A stretch of DNA of 64,000 bases from Adiantum capillus-veneris (Eukaryota > Streptophyta > Polypodiopsida > Polypodiales > Pteridaceae). The notes beneath the pieces were generated by a model that was not told where the DNA came from, ran no database searches, and saw only the letters and a program-made list of their open reading frames with translations. The stretch is from assembly GCA_014529385.2 (NCBI GenBank), contig CM043964.1, positions 1,464,997-1,528,996 on the forward strand, in the 5' to 3' direction. Of this stretch, positions 11,468 to 22,085 are shown in pieces (position 1 is the first letter of the stretch; the number at the start of each line of letters is the position of its first letter). The translations under genes were made by a program, and so were the position numbers.

Positions 11468-11646
11468 TCTCTGTGTGGGGTGGGCAAGTGGATAGTCTCT
11501 CTCCTCTCACTCCATCGGTGTGTTCCCTGTCTCGGCCAGGTGGGTTGTGTAATCCGAGTGGTGCCCCATAGTGTGTGTGTGTATCTTCCCAAGATTGTGT
11601 GTCGGGTTGTTATAGAGGCGTTGTGTGTGTTTTCTTCCCGCTCACA
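10503..11646 (+). repeat. GP1 5' LTR
   Basis: 1144-bp direct repeat, TG...CA bounded, matching 15035-16186 with scattered substitutions and small length changes, mainly in T-rich and GT-rich tracts near 11430-11470. No strong TATA box; CTATAATAATG near 10683 is a weak candidate. Confidence 0.9.
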
Positions 11647-11652
11647 TTCTTT

Positions 11653-11670
11653 TGGCGCCCCCACGGAGGA
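11653..11670 (+). other. GP1 primer-binding site
   Basis: TGGCGCCCCCACGGAGGA six bases after the LTR end. It starts with TGG, as expected for pairing with a tRNA CCA end. GP2 has a related site (CGGTGCCCCCACTGAGGA). The tRNA was not identified. Confidence 0.65.
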
Positions 11671-12677
11671 CCGTCTTCGAGTACCTTCTGCTTCGAGCTT
11701 CAAGCTTCGAGATTACGGATTACAAGTTGCAGATTATAGGTTATAGGGATAGGTACAGGTACAGGGGATTCACACAGGTACAGGTAGCTGGAGTACAATG
11801 ATATACTAGCAGTGATGTCACTTGTAGTTGTTGTGGGTATGCATCACTTGGCGCCTGTTTGAGAGCATTGTCTGCTGGATTGTACGTTACTTGTGGAAAC
11901 TGCCATTGTACGCATTTGTGGAGCCATACTTGGTTTTATTGGCAGTCCCAGCCATTTCTGAGACTTGGTCTGGAAGATAGTCATTTCTGAGACTTGACTA
12001 TACGCGATTTGCATGAGCATTCGTGTGAGGGTCGATAGCGTGAGGTTTTATTGAGTTGGGGTATTCTCAAATGTGGAGATCCTTTCGGTGATACAGGTAG
12101 TTGGAGCACCCTTTTCGTGACCTCACCATAGGCTATGTAATAGTGATTCCTATTTGATGCTCGGGTTCTATTGTTGGCAGTTTATGCATACAGATATAGT
12201 TTATATTTTGGGTTCACACTGCTCTACTTCTGGGGAAACTCTGCCAAATTGTTTTCATGTTATGATGGCTGGTTTTTTGGTCCTGTGAGCCATTTATGCT
12301 GTTATGCTGCTGAAATTTTGGAAAAATCAGAGGATAAGACAGGTGTGCTTTCTTGGGAGCTTCATGGTTGGCTTTAATGGATGATCAAAATGGACCTCAA
12401 TTCATGCCTTTTCATTTAACTCAAAGAATCCAGATAAATGTTCATGTGTCCAGTCATAGTCTTCATGTTCGGGCCAAAAAAATTAAGAGAGATCCTGGAA
12501 TGTCCTTTGCCTATTGTAATTCCAATGATTAACTATGAAAACTCATTTGATGTGCATGTGTTTGTCCTTATCTAAAGCTGAGCTCCATTGAAGTTTTTGA
12601 GGATTGGGTAGTGAAAAGTTTTGGGTTCTTGCACATGTGTTCGAAGGGGTTCTCAAAGCATCGTAATTTGGGTAGCC
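11671..12677 (+). other. GP1 leader
   Basis: About 1 kb between primer site and gag start. A 68-codon frame at 12171-12377 has no recognisable features and is probably chance. No palindromes like those of Gypsy-A/D were seen. Confidence 0.6.
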
Positions 12678-13931
12678 ATGGATTTCTCTTATTCGGAGTT
12701 TCATGGAAGAAGTGATGAAGATGTGGAAGAATTTTTGGAAAAGATGGAGGTTGCCTGTATTAGCAACCAGATTCATGACCCTGCACAGATGTTACGTCTT
12801 CTCCAAATATGTTTAAAGAGTGATGCACGAGTGTGGTCCAAAGCATTTGAAGAGGATTTGCGTGTGGCTGATCCACCTGTAAGATTGAGCTGGGACAATC
12901 TAAGGCATGGATTGGAAGTGGAGTTTGTGAAGATAGAAGATCCTGACAAAGTGTGGCAAGAAGTACAAGGTTTGGTGCAAAAGGAAGGAGAGCCAGTAGA
13001 TGCGTACATACGAAAGTTTTCATTGGCATAAGAGAGGATGTGCAAGGCCTTAGCACCACAGGTACCCCCGCATGACATGATGAAGAAGCACAGGTTCTTG
13101 GTTGGTCTTTGGGAGAATATACGTTGGAGAGTGGAGCTAAAGAAGCCTAGGACATATGAAGATGCACGAGAGGTAGCAAGGAACAAAGAGTGGAAGCTGA
13201 GGAAAATGAGCCAGTTAGGGGTGGAGTCTTTGCCCATGAGGTCTGAATTTCAGCCTATGGACTCTTTACAAGGTCTCATGCTAGGGGTTCATCATGAACC
13301 AGTGGTTTGTATTACTCCTCAGGTTATGCCAGCAATGGTCACTACATCAGTGCAAGATGATGGGCTAAGGCAAGACATGAGGCAAGTGGTAGATTTAATG
13401 AATAATCTCAGCCTAAACATGCTAGGTCAAGTGGGAAATAATCGAGGTCGAGGGAGGTTTGCAAATCAGCCAGGAGGTGAAGAAAGGCCTAGGAATGGTG
13501 TTGGACAAAGCAATGGTAGGTTTTGGAGGCAGACGCCCACATGTTACAATTGTGGAGAGTTGGGTCACATCAGCCCGCAATGTGATAAGACACCAAGGAT
13601 GGGGGGATACATGTATCCATTGCCAAGACAGGTGCTACCTAGGTCAAATGATTATGGCATTGAAATTAAGGGAGATGACGGAACCAGTGGATTAACCCAG
13701 GAGGAAAAGGGAAAGACAAAAGTGTTAAGTGTGGTTACCTTGGAGAAGGCATCAAAGATAGAGGATACATTAGTGATGCCTATTGGGAAGAGGACCACAG
13801 AGGACAAGGAAGGAAGAAGTGCCCCAGGTCCTAGTAAGAAGAAGGGAAAGAGTCATGAAGGCGAGGATGTCAAGGCCAAGAGGAAAAGCAGGGCTCGTCT
13901 CGCAAGTTTCATGTTTCAGATTTTCCACTAG
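12678..13931 (+). pseudogene. GP1 gag, one in-frame stop
   Basis: 417-codon frame from ATG 12678 (MDFSYSEFHG), chosen because the homologous GP2 gag begins similarly (MASVAFPTFTG). An earlier in-frame ATG at 12621 adds 19 residues of unlikely sequence. The order is a helical retrotransposon-gag domain (residues about 10-170), a linker, then a CX2CX4HX4C zinc knuckle at residues 289-302 (CYNCGELGHISPQC) for RNA binding, and a Lys-rich tail. A single TAA at 13029-13031 interrupts it at the place where GP2 has a tryptophan (KFVDLWGRW); otherwise the frame is open. The protease follows in another frame after a shift near 13900. Confidence 0.82.
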
Positions 13932-14674
13932 GGGATGGGCAATTAAGCTATGACTTGAAGGAGGATATGACGACCAGGAAAGCCGATGTTACATTTTTGC
14001 AGATTATAGAGATGGTGTCTAAGCTAAAGCGACAGTGGAAGAGGATGGTTAACCCAATGGAGAAAGAGCCAGAGAGGGGTTCAGTGAAGGTGTTGGCAAT
14101 GGATGAGCTACTAGACATTTTCCCAATAGTGGATGTGTGGCACAAAAGAAAAAATCTGGGACAAGGTTATGTGGATGGTGGGGCTCAAATATGTGTCATA
14201 ACACACCCATGCATTGAGAAGATGGGTCTTACAGTGACTGGGGTGTCAGGTTTCCGGATCAGATTGGCAAACCATCAGAAAGTAAAATGTTTGGGTGTTG
14301 TAAAGATCTTAGAAGTGGAAGCATATGATGCAAAGGCAGTGGTTGATTTTCATGTGATGCCAGCGGGGCTAGGAGCATATCCTATTATACTGGGCAGACC
14401 ATGGTTACGTGCAGTGGGAGCTGTTCAAGATTGGCGACGTGGTACGATTAGCCTCTATGGAAAGATAGGTGCCAAGAAGCTTTATAATATGGACATGAGG
14501 AGACGATTTGAGGAACTTTATGAAAATGAAGATGAGTCTAGTGATGAAAACTACTCCATAGTGTCTGATGAGGACAGTGATAGCACTACCAGCAGTGATG
14601 AGGATGCTGATGTTTTGTTTCTTTTTGATGGGCAAAGGAATCCAGGAGTCTGGTTTAGTCACATTTGCAAATGA
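13932..14674 (+). CDS. GP1 retropepsin-like protease
   Basis: Protease domain in a different frame from gag. Coding can be followed from about 13890 (phrase VSDFPLGDGQLSYDL), so a frameshift or a small indel joins it to gag; the first Met is at 13955. The active site is DGGAQ (where most retroelements have DSGA or DTGA), with GRPWL and QDW at the end of the domain. An acidic, Ser/Asp-rich tail follows. GP2 carries the same DGGA. The frame itself is unbroken. Expected role: maturation of Gag in the particle. Whether DGGA is active is unknown; only the catalytic Asp and the third Gly are strictly kept. Confidence 0.72.
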
Positions 14675-15034
14675 GGCTGAAGATGAAAGTGAAGGGCCAT
14701 ATGAAGTGATTGAAGGGCTGATGCAAACCAAGGTCGAATTATCAAAGAAGCAAGAATTGATGACATAGATGATCAATGGAGACCTCTCAACTATGGAGAA
14801 GGAGATATATTTGTACATGCAGGTCTATGCCAAAGTAATTGATGATTTACTTGATGCAAAGTTGATATATGGCATCTCTACAGGTTTTCCTTGGGAACCA
14901 GGTGGAACCTTAATTAAGCTTTTGATGCAAGGAATGCCAAGTGTTTTTGTGTGGGATCCAGGTGGAATGAGTATCTACTAGTGTTGTTGCTGCTGATCAT
15001 GAATGATCTAGCAGGCTAGGGGATGGGGAAATTA
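14675..15034 (+). other. GP1 3' internal region with polypurine tract
   Basis: No domain recognised; several stops in all frames. AGGGGATGGGGAAATTA at 15018-15034, directly before the 3' LTR, is the polypurine tract that primes plus-strand DNA. Confidence 0.75.
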
Positions 15035-16186
15035 TGTCACGAGTTTTTTGGAGCAAGGAATTGCGCATATGAACATACCCATGCATGGTGCATAAAATAA
15101 ATAATTGCCCATTTTCCAGAGCTAGGTGGTTACGTGGGGCCCACATGTGTACAGGTAGGACAGGGTGTACATAGTGCATCGATTTTCACTATTACCAGTA
15201 CCAATGTGTTTTTTCTATAATAATGAGGAGTTGGTAGGGCGTAAAAATTCTCGAGGAAGCTATCTGCGGGCTGACAACCTGAGGTAAGTAGATGCGTCAA
15301 ATGGCATCTAGTGGCGTCAGGAGGGCGAACGGGGTCAATATTTGCACGTGGATTAGTACGAACACAACGTGGATGTTTTCTTGTGATAATTATGCAGAAA
15401 GGTCATCATGAGGACCATATTTTGGGGCCACTTCACGTGGTGGCGGGATGCATTATTGGAAAAAGTTGAGTGCTAGGTGTGCGGATGATGCAAAAAGGTG
15501 ACAACTATGCACTACGAGGTCAGTTTTTGGCCTGTTCGGGGTCCGATTGAGGTCATCTAAAAGGCCAAGGGTGCCCAACTAATAAAACTAAGTGTGGGAA
15601 CTGAAAAAACAAAGAGAAGACCAGAAAAAACGTGGAGAAGAGAGGAGGAACAGCCGCAGGTGTGTTTTTTGGAGTTTTGGAGTCTATTTTGGCCGTAAAC
15701 TGCTCATCCGAGGTCGGATTTGAGCACTTTGACATTGTAGACTGGCGTTTTGGGCCGTTCTGGACGCGATGGCGCTGTCCATTTTTCCAAATTCCCCACC
15801 ATGTTTTTGCTGTTTTGGCTGTGTAAGTTTCTCCTATGAGCGTAGCTTTTGCTCCAATTTGTGATTGTATCTGGCAAGTTTTACCCATACTATGTGAGCT
15901 ATTTTCCCCATTGGTGTTGGCCCAATCTCATTTGTATCTAAACAACAGAAACTCTCCTCTTTTGAGCTGAGTTTTTTTTTGTTTGTGTGTGTGTGTGTGT
16001 GTGTGTCTCTGTGTGGAGTGGGCAAGTGGATAGTCTCTCTCCTCTCACTCCATCGGTGTGTTCCCTGTCTCGGCCAGGTGGGTTGTGTAATCCGAGTGGT
16101 GCCCCATAGTGTGTGTGTGTGTATCTTTCCAAGAGTGTGTGTCGGGTTGTTATAGAGGCGTTGTGTGTGTTTTCTTCCCGCTCACA
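15035..16186 (+). repeat. GP1 3' LTR
   Basis: 1152-bp copy of 10503-11646, starting TGTCAC right after the polypurine tract and ending CTCACA before the ACGT target duplication. Confidence 0.9.
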
Positions 16187-16862
16187 ACGTCTTCAAAAGG
16201 CCAAAGTGACCTATGAGACCAGAAAGTTACAATGTGGTGGATCTGATACAAAGTCAGAGTAACAAGGTGACAAAATGACAAAATAAAATATCATGGAATC
16301 CTAAACTGTTGGGTGTGGACTAAGAAGCTAAAACAACTAGCTGGGATAGGTAGATCATAGGAGATCCAGCATCGGTCGCTGGCGGATCTCATCAATCTCC
16401 TCCATGGTCAGTAGTCTGACTGGGCATTGTGCATGTCGAGCCAAAGTGACCTAGATCCTCTGATGTAGCCTCTGTCGATGCTGTGTACTCCTCCGTAGTC
16501 GTGGGCGTCTGAATCTCCCTAGCTCAGTTGCTCGTTCGATCAGTATGCCTCTGGTGTAGAGCGACGAGCTCTGCTATGGTAGAGAGGGAGAGAGAGAGAT
16601 GTTCATATAAATTAAAGAGAGAGAGAGAGAGATAGAGATAGGAAAATAGAGAGAGAAAGAGAAAGAGAGAGAAAGAGAGTGATATATATATATATATATA
16701 TACATAGAGAGAGAGAGAGATAGGAAAATAGAGAGAGAAAAAGACATAGGAAATAGAGAGAGAGAGAGATAGATAGTTCTATTATCGTCCTAGGAGGTCA
16801 AATATGACATATGGGACCAAATGAACATGTCACGTGGTGTGAGTGGAGTTCATAAGTGACTC
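16187..16862. other. Spacer with GA/TA microsatellites, LINE 3' flank
   Basis: No gene recognised from 16187 to 16570. From 16575 to 16790 the sequence is (GA)n with a (TA)n block at 16683-16701. The last part may be the 3' untranslated region of the minus-strand LINE; no poly(A) tail is evident, and the end may be the CT-rich tract. Confidence 0.5.
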
Positions 16863-19800
16863 TCAATGTTCAAAAATGGCTGAAATGAGCGTCGCAATAG
16901 AGATTCCACATCGTGGTTGGGAGAGGAAGGTATGTAGGGAGAGATCATGGCTGAATATATGGGGAAAAGAGGACCTAATGTGGTCAAAAGCTGAGCACTC
17001 AAGTAGTGTGTGGTACTCACTCTCTCGCACTTGAGGAGGGCATAAGGTGCAAAGTCGATGACACTCCTCGCCAGTGCCCCAACGTCCTGTCTCGCAGCGT
17101 AGAGAATGAGAGCTAAGACGAATGGAGGCAATGGTGCGGATCGCACTCAACGGGATGTGATCAAGGATGTAGGAATGGGTTCGGTTACCTCGCTCCGAGA
17201 AGAAGAGAGATTTGTAGTTTGGGGCAACGTGTGTGGTGTAATGGCTGAAGCGAGAACCTCCGGATTTCTCCCAAGCCGTGATACATTGGCGTTGTAAGAA
17301 GGACTCATTAACTTGGGAGTCGATCGACGCATCCTTGACCGAGTGACATGCATCCCATCTTCCAAACCATTTCTTGATATCAAGCATCCACCCCGAACTT
17401 CGTATTTTGCTCTTGCATGTCTTTTGAACCATTTGGTTTGCTTCATATGCGATTCTAGGAAGTCGATGCAAAGGGCTACTTTGTGTCTTACGCATGTACT
17501 CCACAACCCTTTGCATTCCCAAGACCTCAATGGGAAGCAATCCGGACTCAAGAAGTAAGAGCATGTAGGGTGTTTGTGTCTTGACTTGGAGAAAGTTGGT
17601 GAGAAAACGCTTTTGGACATTCTCAAACTCTTTCCAAGTAGACTTCCCAATGCTTCCACCCCACACCTCCACTCCATAAGGAAGCACTGGTGTCACCAAT
17701 GTGTCAAAGAGGTACTTTTTGAGAGCCCAACACTTGATCTCTCCTGCATTGCACATGTTCTCAAATGCATAATAGGCCCTCTTTCCGGCTTCCAAGCGAC
17801 GCATTGCACAATCCTTCCATTTATGATTGGATGGAACCTCAAGGCCAAGGTACTTGAAGTGATCTACCACTTCAAGTTTCTCATTTTTATATACAATGCA
17901 TGGATTTTCATCATTGAGGGTCTTTACAAGCATATCCTTGGTTTTGGATCCATTCACGATCAGCCCGCTATGTAGGCAAAAGCGTTCCAAGACACTCATA
18001 AGCTTTTGTGCATCTTCTAAGGTATGTGACAAGAGCACTACATCATCGGCATAAAGCAAAAGCATGATCACCGCATTTCCAATCTTAACCTCTTTTATGC
18101 CCTCTTGCTGCATTAAGTCAAGAACCATGCATTCCAATTCATCAATGAGTAGCCCAAAGAGGGTTGGGGAAAGTGGGCATCCTTGTTTGACACCAATAGT
18201 GCTTGCAAAAAATTCTGAAATTCCATCTCCCATACATAATCGACATATCACTTTTTGGTAGATGCGAAAGACTGCATGCATAAATTCTCTCGGCACTTGA
18301 AGGCTTTGCATACGTCTCCAAAGATTTCCTCGCGGTACCATGTCAAAAGCTTTCTTGAAATCCACAAAGCAACAATACAACTTTTTTCCTTTCAATCGAG
18401 ACGCTTCCATAAGAACTCGAAGAGTGACAAGGTGATCAATAGTGCTATGATGCTTTCGAAAACCTGCTTGGCCAAGTGCACATTTGCCATTCTTTTCAGC
18501 CCATTCACTTATCTTCATCTCCATGATACATCCAAATAACTTTGCCATTAAAGAACCAACCATTATAGTGCGATAGTTGTTCACATTGTTTACATCTCCT
18601 CCTTTGTGCAAAGGTTTGATCCAATTTGCACTCCAATCATGAGGCATGCCATACTGAAGTGCAAGGTTAAACATATTGCATATCCAATATTGTGTTTTCT
18701 TGCTTGTCCATTTAATCATTTCAGCCTTGACACCTTGAAGGTCACCTGCCTTGCGAGTAGCAAGTTTCTCAAGCGCGCGGCATACATCTTCAATGGTAAA
18801 GAAAGGAGACATAAACGGAAGGGAGCTACAACACTCCATCTTATCAACATTGGGTTGCTCATAGAGATTCTTACAATGCATATACATATCCTCAAGAGTC
18901 AAGTCACCAAAGCTCTCAACGCGCTTGCCTTTTAGATTTTGCCAAAATTTGCCACATGCATGTGCTTTCTCTTGTGCTAAAAGAAGTTGTTTTTCGACTT
19001 CCCACCTTCTCCTCTTCTTTTGAACAAGTGCTTTGTATGTGTGTGAACATTCCAAGTAAACTGCCTTGTCTTTGATTGCATCCAATCTTAGCAAGTGTTT
19101 TCGGGATTGACTACATTCCATGTCAAACCATTTCTTCTTGGTGCTACCCTTCTTAGACCTTTTGCAAGACATGTGTTTCACCGAAAAGCATTCCTTCGCA
19201 CAAGAGAAAATTACTTCTTTGAAAACTTTCCACTTGCATTCTAATGTTGGGCTCTCTTGATGCTCTATCATGCTTAACATTTGGTCCACCATATCAGCAT
19301 ATATAAGTGCTCGTTTGAAGTCTAGACGTAGGTAGAAATGATTCACATCATGATTGGAGGCTACATGCTCGGGCCGTTTACCACACTTGAGGTCAATACA
19401 TAACATCCTATGATCCGATTCCGGATTCCATTCACCAAGTGTAAAGCTTTGTATGCATTCTAGAGTGGCTTCCGAGAACAACATATAGTCAATCACGCTA
19501 GCACCGTTGTGCTTTCTACATGTAAAGTCATTGGTGCCTTGCCATAGAGATACACCATTTGCAATGAGCATTCCGGTAATATTGCACATATGTAGAAGTG
19601 ACTTTCCATAGTGATCCACTTCTTTTGCATCATTAGAACTTCGATTATACATGTATGAGTCATCCATTCTTCTTGAGACATGCGGCATGTCTACTTGTTG
19701 TGTGTCATGTTGTAGCATATTTGTGCGAGCATTCATGTCTCCAAAAACAATGACTTCACCTTGATCCTTGTAATGAGCAATGTCTTCCTCTAGTTCAACA

Positions 19801-20210
19801 AAGGGCTGATCTCTATCCATATTCAAGCAAGCATAAAAGTTGGAGTCATAGTGAGGAATGTAGAAACCGGCCACAAACATGACTTGACCATTTGGTGGGC
19901 TGATTTTTAGCCATAAGTAGAGTTTATACTTATCTTTTTTGACAATGGAAACATCTTTCAAACCCTTTTTGGTCATACATGCTACGCCTCCTTGGCCTCT
20001 TCGTTGCTTTGCATTTTTGGCCCACATCAAAGAATGCACATCGTATTTGTCAAATCCAAGAATTCGTTGCGCATCATGCTCCCATGTTTCGACAAGAAGT
20101 ATCACATCGGAGTCATTGGTAAGCTCATCAATGCCAATTCCCACATTCCATGGATACCCGTTACAATTCCAAAAGCTTATTCGCAAGCGTGAGTTGGTCT
20201 CATAGATCAT
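16863..20210 (-). CDS. LINE ORF2: endonuclease and reverse transcriptase
   Basis: Uninterrupted 1115-codon frame of a non-LTR retrotransposon. Residues about 9-275 form an apurinic-type endonuclease: FWNCNG (14-19), VETW (about 41-44), GDMNAR (157-162), SDHR (265-268). Residues about 520-790 form the reverse transcriptase: WIKPLHKGGD, GFRKHHST, FVDFKKAFD, GVKQGCPLSPTLF and the catalytic YADD at 720-723. Near the C terminus is a cysteine/histidine cluster (CTLC...H...LEC) as in L1-type ORF2 proteins. The ATG is six bases after the ORF1 stop (TAG GGACAC ATG), so downstream initiation or reinitiation would be needed. All catalytic motifs look intact. Clade assignment beyond L1-like endonuclease LINE is not possible by eye. 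Confidence 0.93.
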   Translation of the reverse strand: MIYETNSRLRISFWNCNGYPWNVGIGIDELTNDSDVILLVETWEHDAQRILGFDKYDVHSLMWAKNAKQRRGQGGVACMTKKGLKDVSIVKKDKYKLYLWLKISPPNGQVMFVAGFYIPHYDSNFYACLNMDRDQPFVELEEDIAHYKDQGEVIVFGDMNARTNMLQHDTQQVDMPHVSRRMDDSYMYNRSSNDAKEVDHYGKSLLHMCNITGMLIANGVSLWQGTNDFTCRKHNGASVIDYMLFSEATLECIQSFTLGEWNPESDHRMLCIDLKCGKRPEHVASNHDVNHFYLRLDFKRALIYADMVDQMLSMIEHQESPTLECKWKVFKEVIFSCAKECFSVKHMSCKRSKKGSTKKKWFDMECSQSRKHLLRLDAIKDKAVYLECSHTYKALVQKKRRRWEVEKQLLLAQEKAHACGKFWQNLKGKRVESFGDLTLEDMYMHCKNLYEQPNVDKMECCSSLPFMSPFFTIEDVCRALEKLATRKAGDLQGVKAEMIKWTSKKTQYWICNMFNLALQYGMPHDWSANWIKPLHKGGDVNNVNNYRTIMVGSLMAKLFGCIMEMKISEWAEKNGKCALGQAGFRKHHSTIDHLVTLRVLMEASRLKGKKLYCCFVDFKKAFDMVPRGNLWRRMQSLQVPREFMHAVFRIYQKVICRLCMGDGISEFFASTIGVKQGCPLSPTLFGLLIDELECMVLDLMQQEGIKEVKIGNAVIMLLLYADDVVLLSHTLEDAQKLMSVLERFCLHSGLIVNGSKTKDMLVKTLNDENPCIVYKNEKLEVVDHFKYLGLEVPSNHKWKDCAMRRLEAGKRAYYAFENMCNAGEIKCWALKKYLFDTLVTPVLPYGVEVWGGSIGKSTWKEFENVQKRFLTNFLQVKTQTPYMLLLLESGLLPIEVLGMQRVVEYMRKTQSSPLHRLPRIAYEANQMVQKTCKSKIRSSGWMLDIKKWFGRWDACHSVKDASIDSQVNESFLQRQCITAWEKSGGSRFSHYTTHVAPNYKSLFFSERGNRTHSYILDHIPLSAIRTIASIRLSSHSLRCETGRWGTGEECHRLCTLCPPQVRESEYHTLLECSAFDHIRSSFPHIFSHDLSLHTFLSQPRCGISIATLISAIFEH

Positions 20211-20216
20211 GTGTCC

Positions 20217-21134
20217 CTATTTGTTGGGTGGACTTGCATCCTCCTTAAGTGGCTTTTCTTCTTGAGGTGATACCTTAACCTTCTTGCTTCTTTCCTCATA
20301 TGCTTTGCGACGTACATTTTGTTGCATAATAGTGCAATCCTCGTATACATTACAACCTGTTCCTTTGAGGTAGATCCAACCATTGTCAAGGATGATCTTT
20401 CTCTTTACCTCATCAGCCATGGTACATACAATAGGTATTTCTCCCGAGTGAGGGACTCCTTGTTTTCCAACTCGATGTGCAACATAAGCCATGATTCCTG
20501 ACATGCCAAAGTGTGTAGCAAAAAACTCTTCAATAGCAACTGCAAGAGATTGGGGTGTTTCCATGCTTTCCTCCTTGATTCCACGAATGACGATGTTCTT
20601 TGAGCGTTTTTGTCGTTCGTGCAATTCTTGAGTGTCCACATTCTCTACATTCTTTGCTTGGACAACGGCTTGCGTGATAGGATATGTAAAAACCACATTA
20701 TCCTCACATATATCAGCCCATGATTTGGATGCATTTCTCATCTCACATACATCATGTCGTATTGTATCTATTGTTTCCTATTTCAATACATGATCACTCT
20801 CAACTTTGCTCAAGCGCTCTTTCAATACATACATGTCAACAAGAGAGCGTTTACATTCTTGAACTTCATTCTCAAGATGCATCAAGCGTGTTGTTTGCAT
20901 TTCAAGAACCTTCTTGAGGTGCTCATTCTCCACAACGAGAACTCTTAAAGTACCATTCTCCATTGCAAGTGCACGCAACTCTTCACCTTGTTTGTTGACG
21001 GTTTCTTGTAACGAGATCAAGTAAGCCATGATCATTGTTTCCGTTGTTGTAGATGATGTGGTTGGATTAGCATCATTCTCCATGGCGAGTGTGGCTTTTC
21101 CACCCTTGCGAGTTTTGTCTGACATTGCCTTCAA
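20217..21134 (-). pseudogene. LINE ORF1: coiled coil plus RRM-like domain, one stop
   Basis: A 305-codon frame in one register from Met at 21134 to TAG at 20217, broken only by one TAG (codon 119, near 20776; probably CAG originally). Residues about 30-115 form heptad-rich helix (coiled coil, for trimer or dimer formation). The second half contains NIVIRGIKEES and later sequence like the RNA-recognition domain of ORF1 proteins (Transposase_22-like), and ends with a basic tail. It would bind LINE RNA in the ribonucleoprotein particle. With the stop, full-length ORF1p is not made unless read through. Confidence 0.78.
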
Positions 21135-21259
21135 GTCGGCAACAAAAACGCAAAGTTTTGACAGTTTTTTCAGTTCTGAGATGCTGTTACAAAAAAGCCT
21201 TCCATTACACAGAAAAATTCTGTCTTTACATCAATGCGTAGAGGGCTTCGTGCTCTTCG

Positions 21260-21336
<77 letters not shown>

Positions 21337-21398
21337 GAGAGCGAGAGCGAGAGAAACAGAAAGAGAGATAGCGAGAGTGAGATCAAGAGATAGGGTAC

Positions 21399-21482
<84 letters not shown>

Positions 21483-21644
21483 GAATAGAGAGAGCGAGAG
21501 AGAAAGAGAAAGAGAGATAGCGAGAGCGAGATCTAGAGAGAGAGAAAGAGACATAGCGAGAGGGAGATCGAGAGAGAAAGAAGGAGAGATTAAAAAACTT
21601 TTCCTCCCCTCCTTTCAAGAGTAGCCTCGCTCTCACATGTTCTT
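21135..21644 (-). repeat. LINE 5' flank and very long (GA)n tracts
   Basis: About 100 bp of probable LINE 5' untranslated region, then GA-dominated microsatellites at 21261-21330 and 21399-21475 with variant GAGCGAGA blocks up to 21590. Ser/Leu-repeat frames across this are artefacts. Confidence 0.85.
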
Positions 21645-22085
21645 TTATGACCCCAAATATTCTGAGCTAGTTGAGTGTTCATCTAACTCACCTGTTGCAT
21701 CATAGTAGAGGTTTGAAAAGACTTGTTGAGCTTTCATCCAGTCCTTGGGTTCCTTGATTTCATCTTCAATGTTGAGGGTTGAAATCATTTGGATGGGAAT
21801 TATATCATATCCGTCCTCATTGCAAGATTGAGTAGGCATAGACGTATTCACACATACATCCATTGTCGCTAAATTTGAGTCCACTCAAATGGCTCAAACA
21901 AATGTTTCGGAAAGGGTTCAGGTACATAGGCATGTATTCTATGGCTGACAGTGGTATAGCAGTAGCCGTTCCCACTTGTGCTGGTTTGGTGGATGCTGCT
22001 TTCTCACTTTGGTTATCCTTAGGGACATTTTCTTTGTTTAAAATATCACAATTGTCTCCTAAGTCAACATTAGGAAAAATATGAA
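21645..22085 (-). pseudogene. Gypsy pol linker fragment (Gypsy-A/B relative)
   Basis: The minus strand from about 22085 encodes, with a frame change near 21890, phrases matching the protease-RT linker of Gypsy-B (29580-30431). PEPFPKHLFEPFEW corresponds to VEPFPEDALEPLEW, and LATMDVC...YDIIPIQMIS corresponds to LATLDVC...YDVLPYYMVS. It is a stray piece of a diverged relative, without the rest of the element. Confidence 0.65.

Larger units (their letters stand above)
10503..16186 (+). mobile_element. GP1: complete non-autonomous LTR retrotransposon (gag-protease only)
   Basis: Two near-identical direct LTRs (10503-11646 and 15035-16186, both TGTCA...CTCACA) enclose a primer-binding site, a leader, gag, protease and a polypurine tract. 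The flanks are ...ACGT before and ACGT after, a 4-bp target duplication. No reverse transcriptase, RNase H or integrase coding is present: the 360 bp between protease and polypurine tract are too short. It would need enzymes from another element to move. High LTR similarity points to a fairly recent insertion. Its gag, DGGA protease and primer site resemble those of GP2 at 55483-63204, so GP1 and GP2 belong to related families. Confidence 0.88.

Noticed and set aside
21226-21636. Ser/Leu-repeat frames of about 100-136 codons
   Set aside because: Pure product of (GA)n microsatellites.
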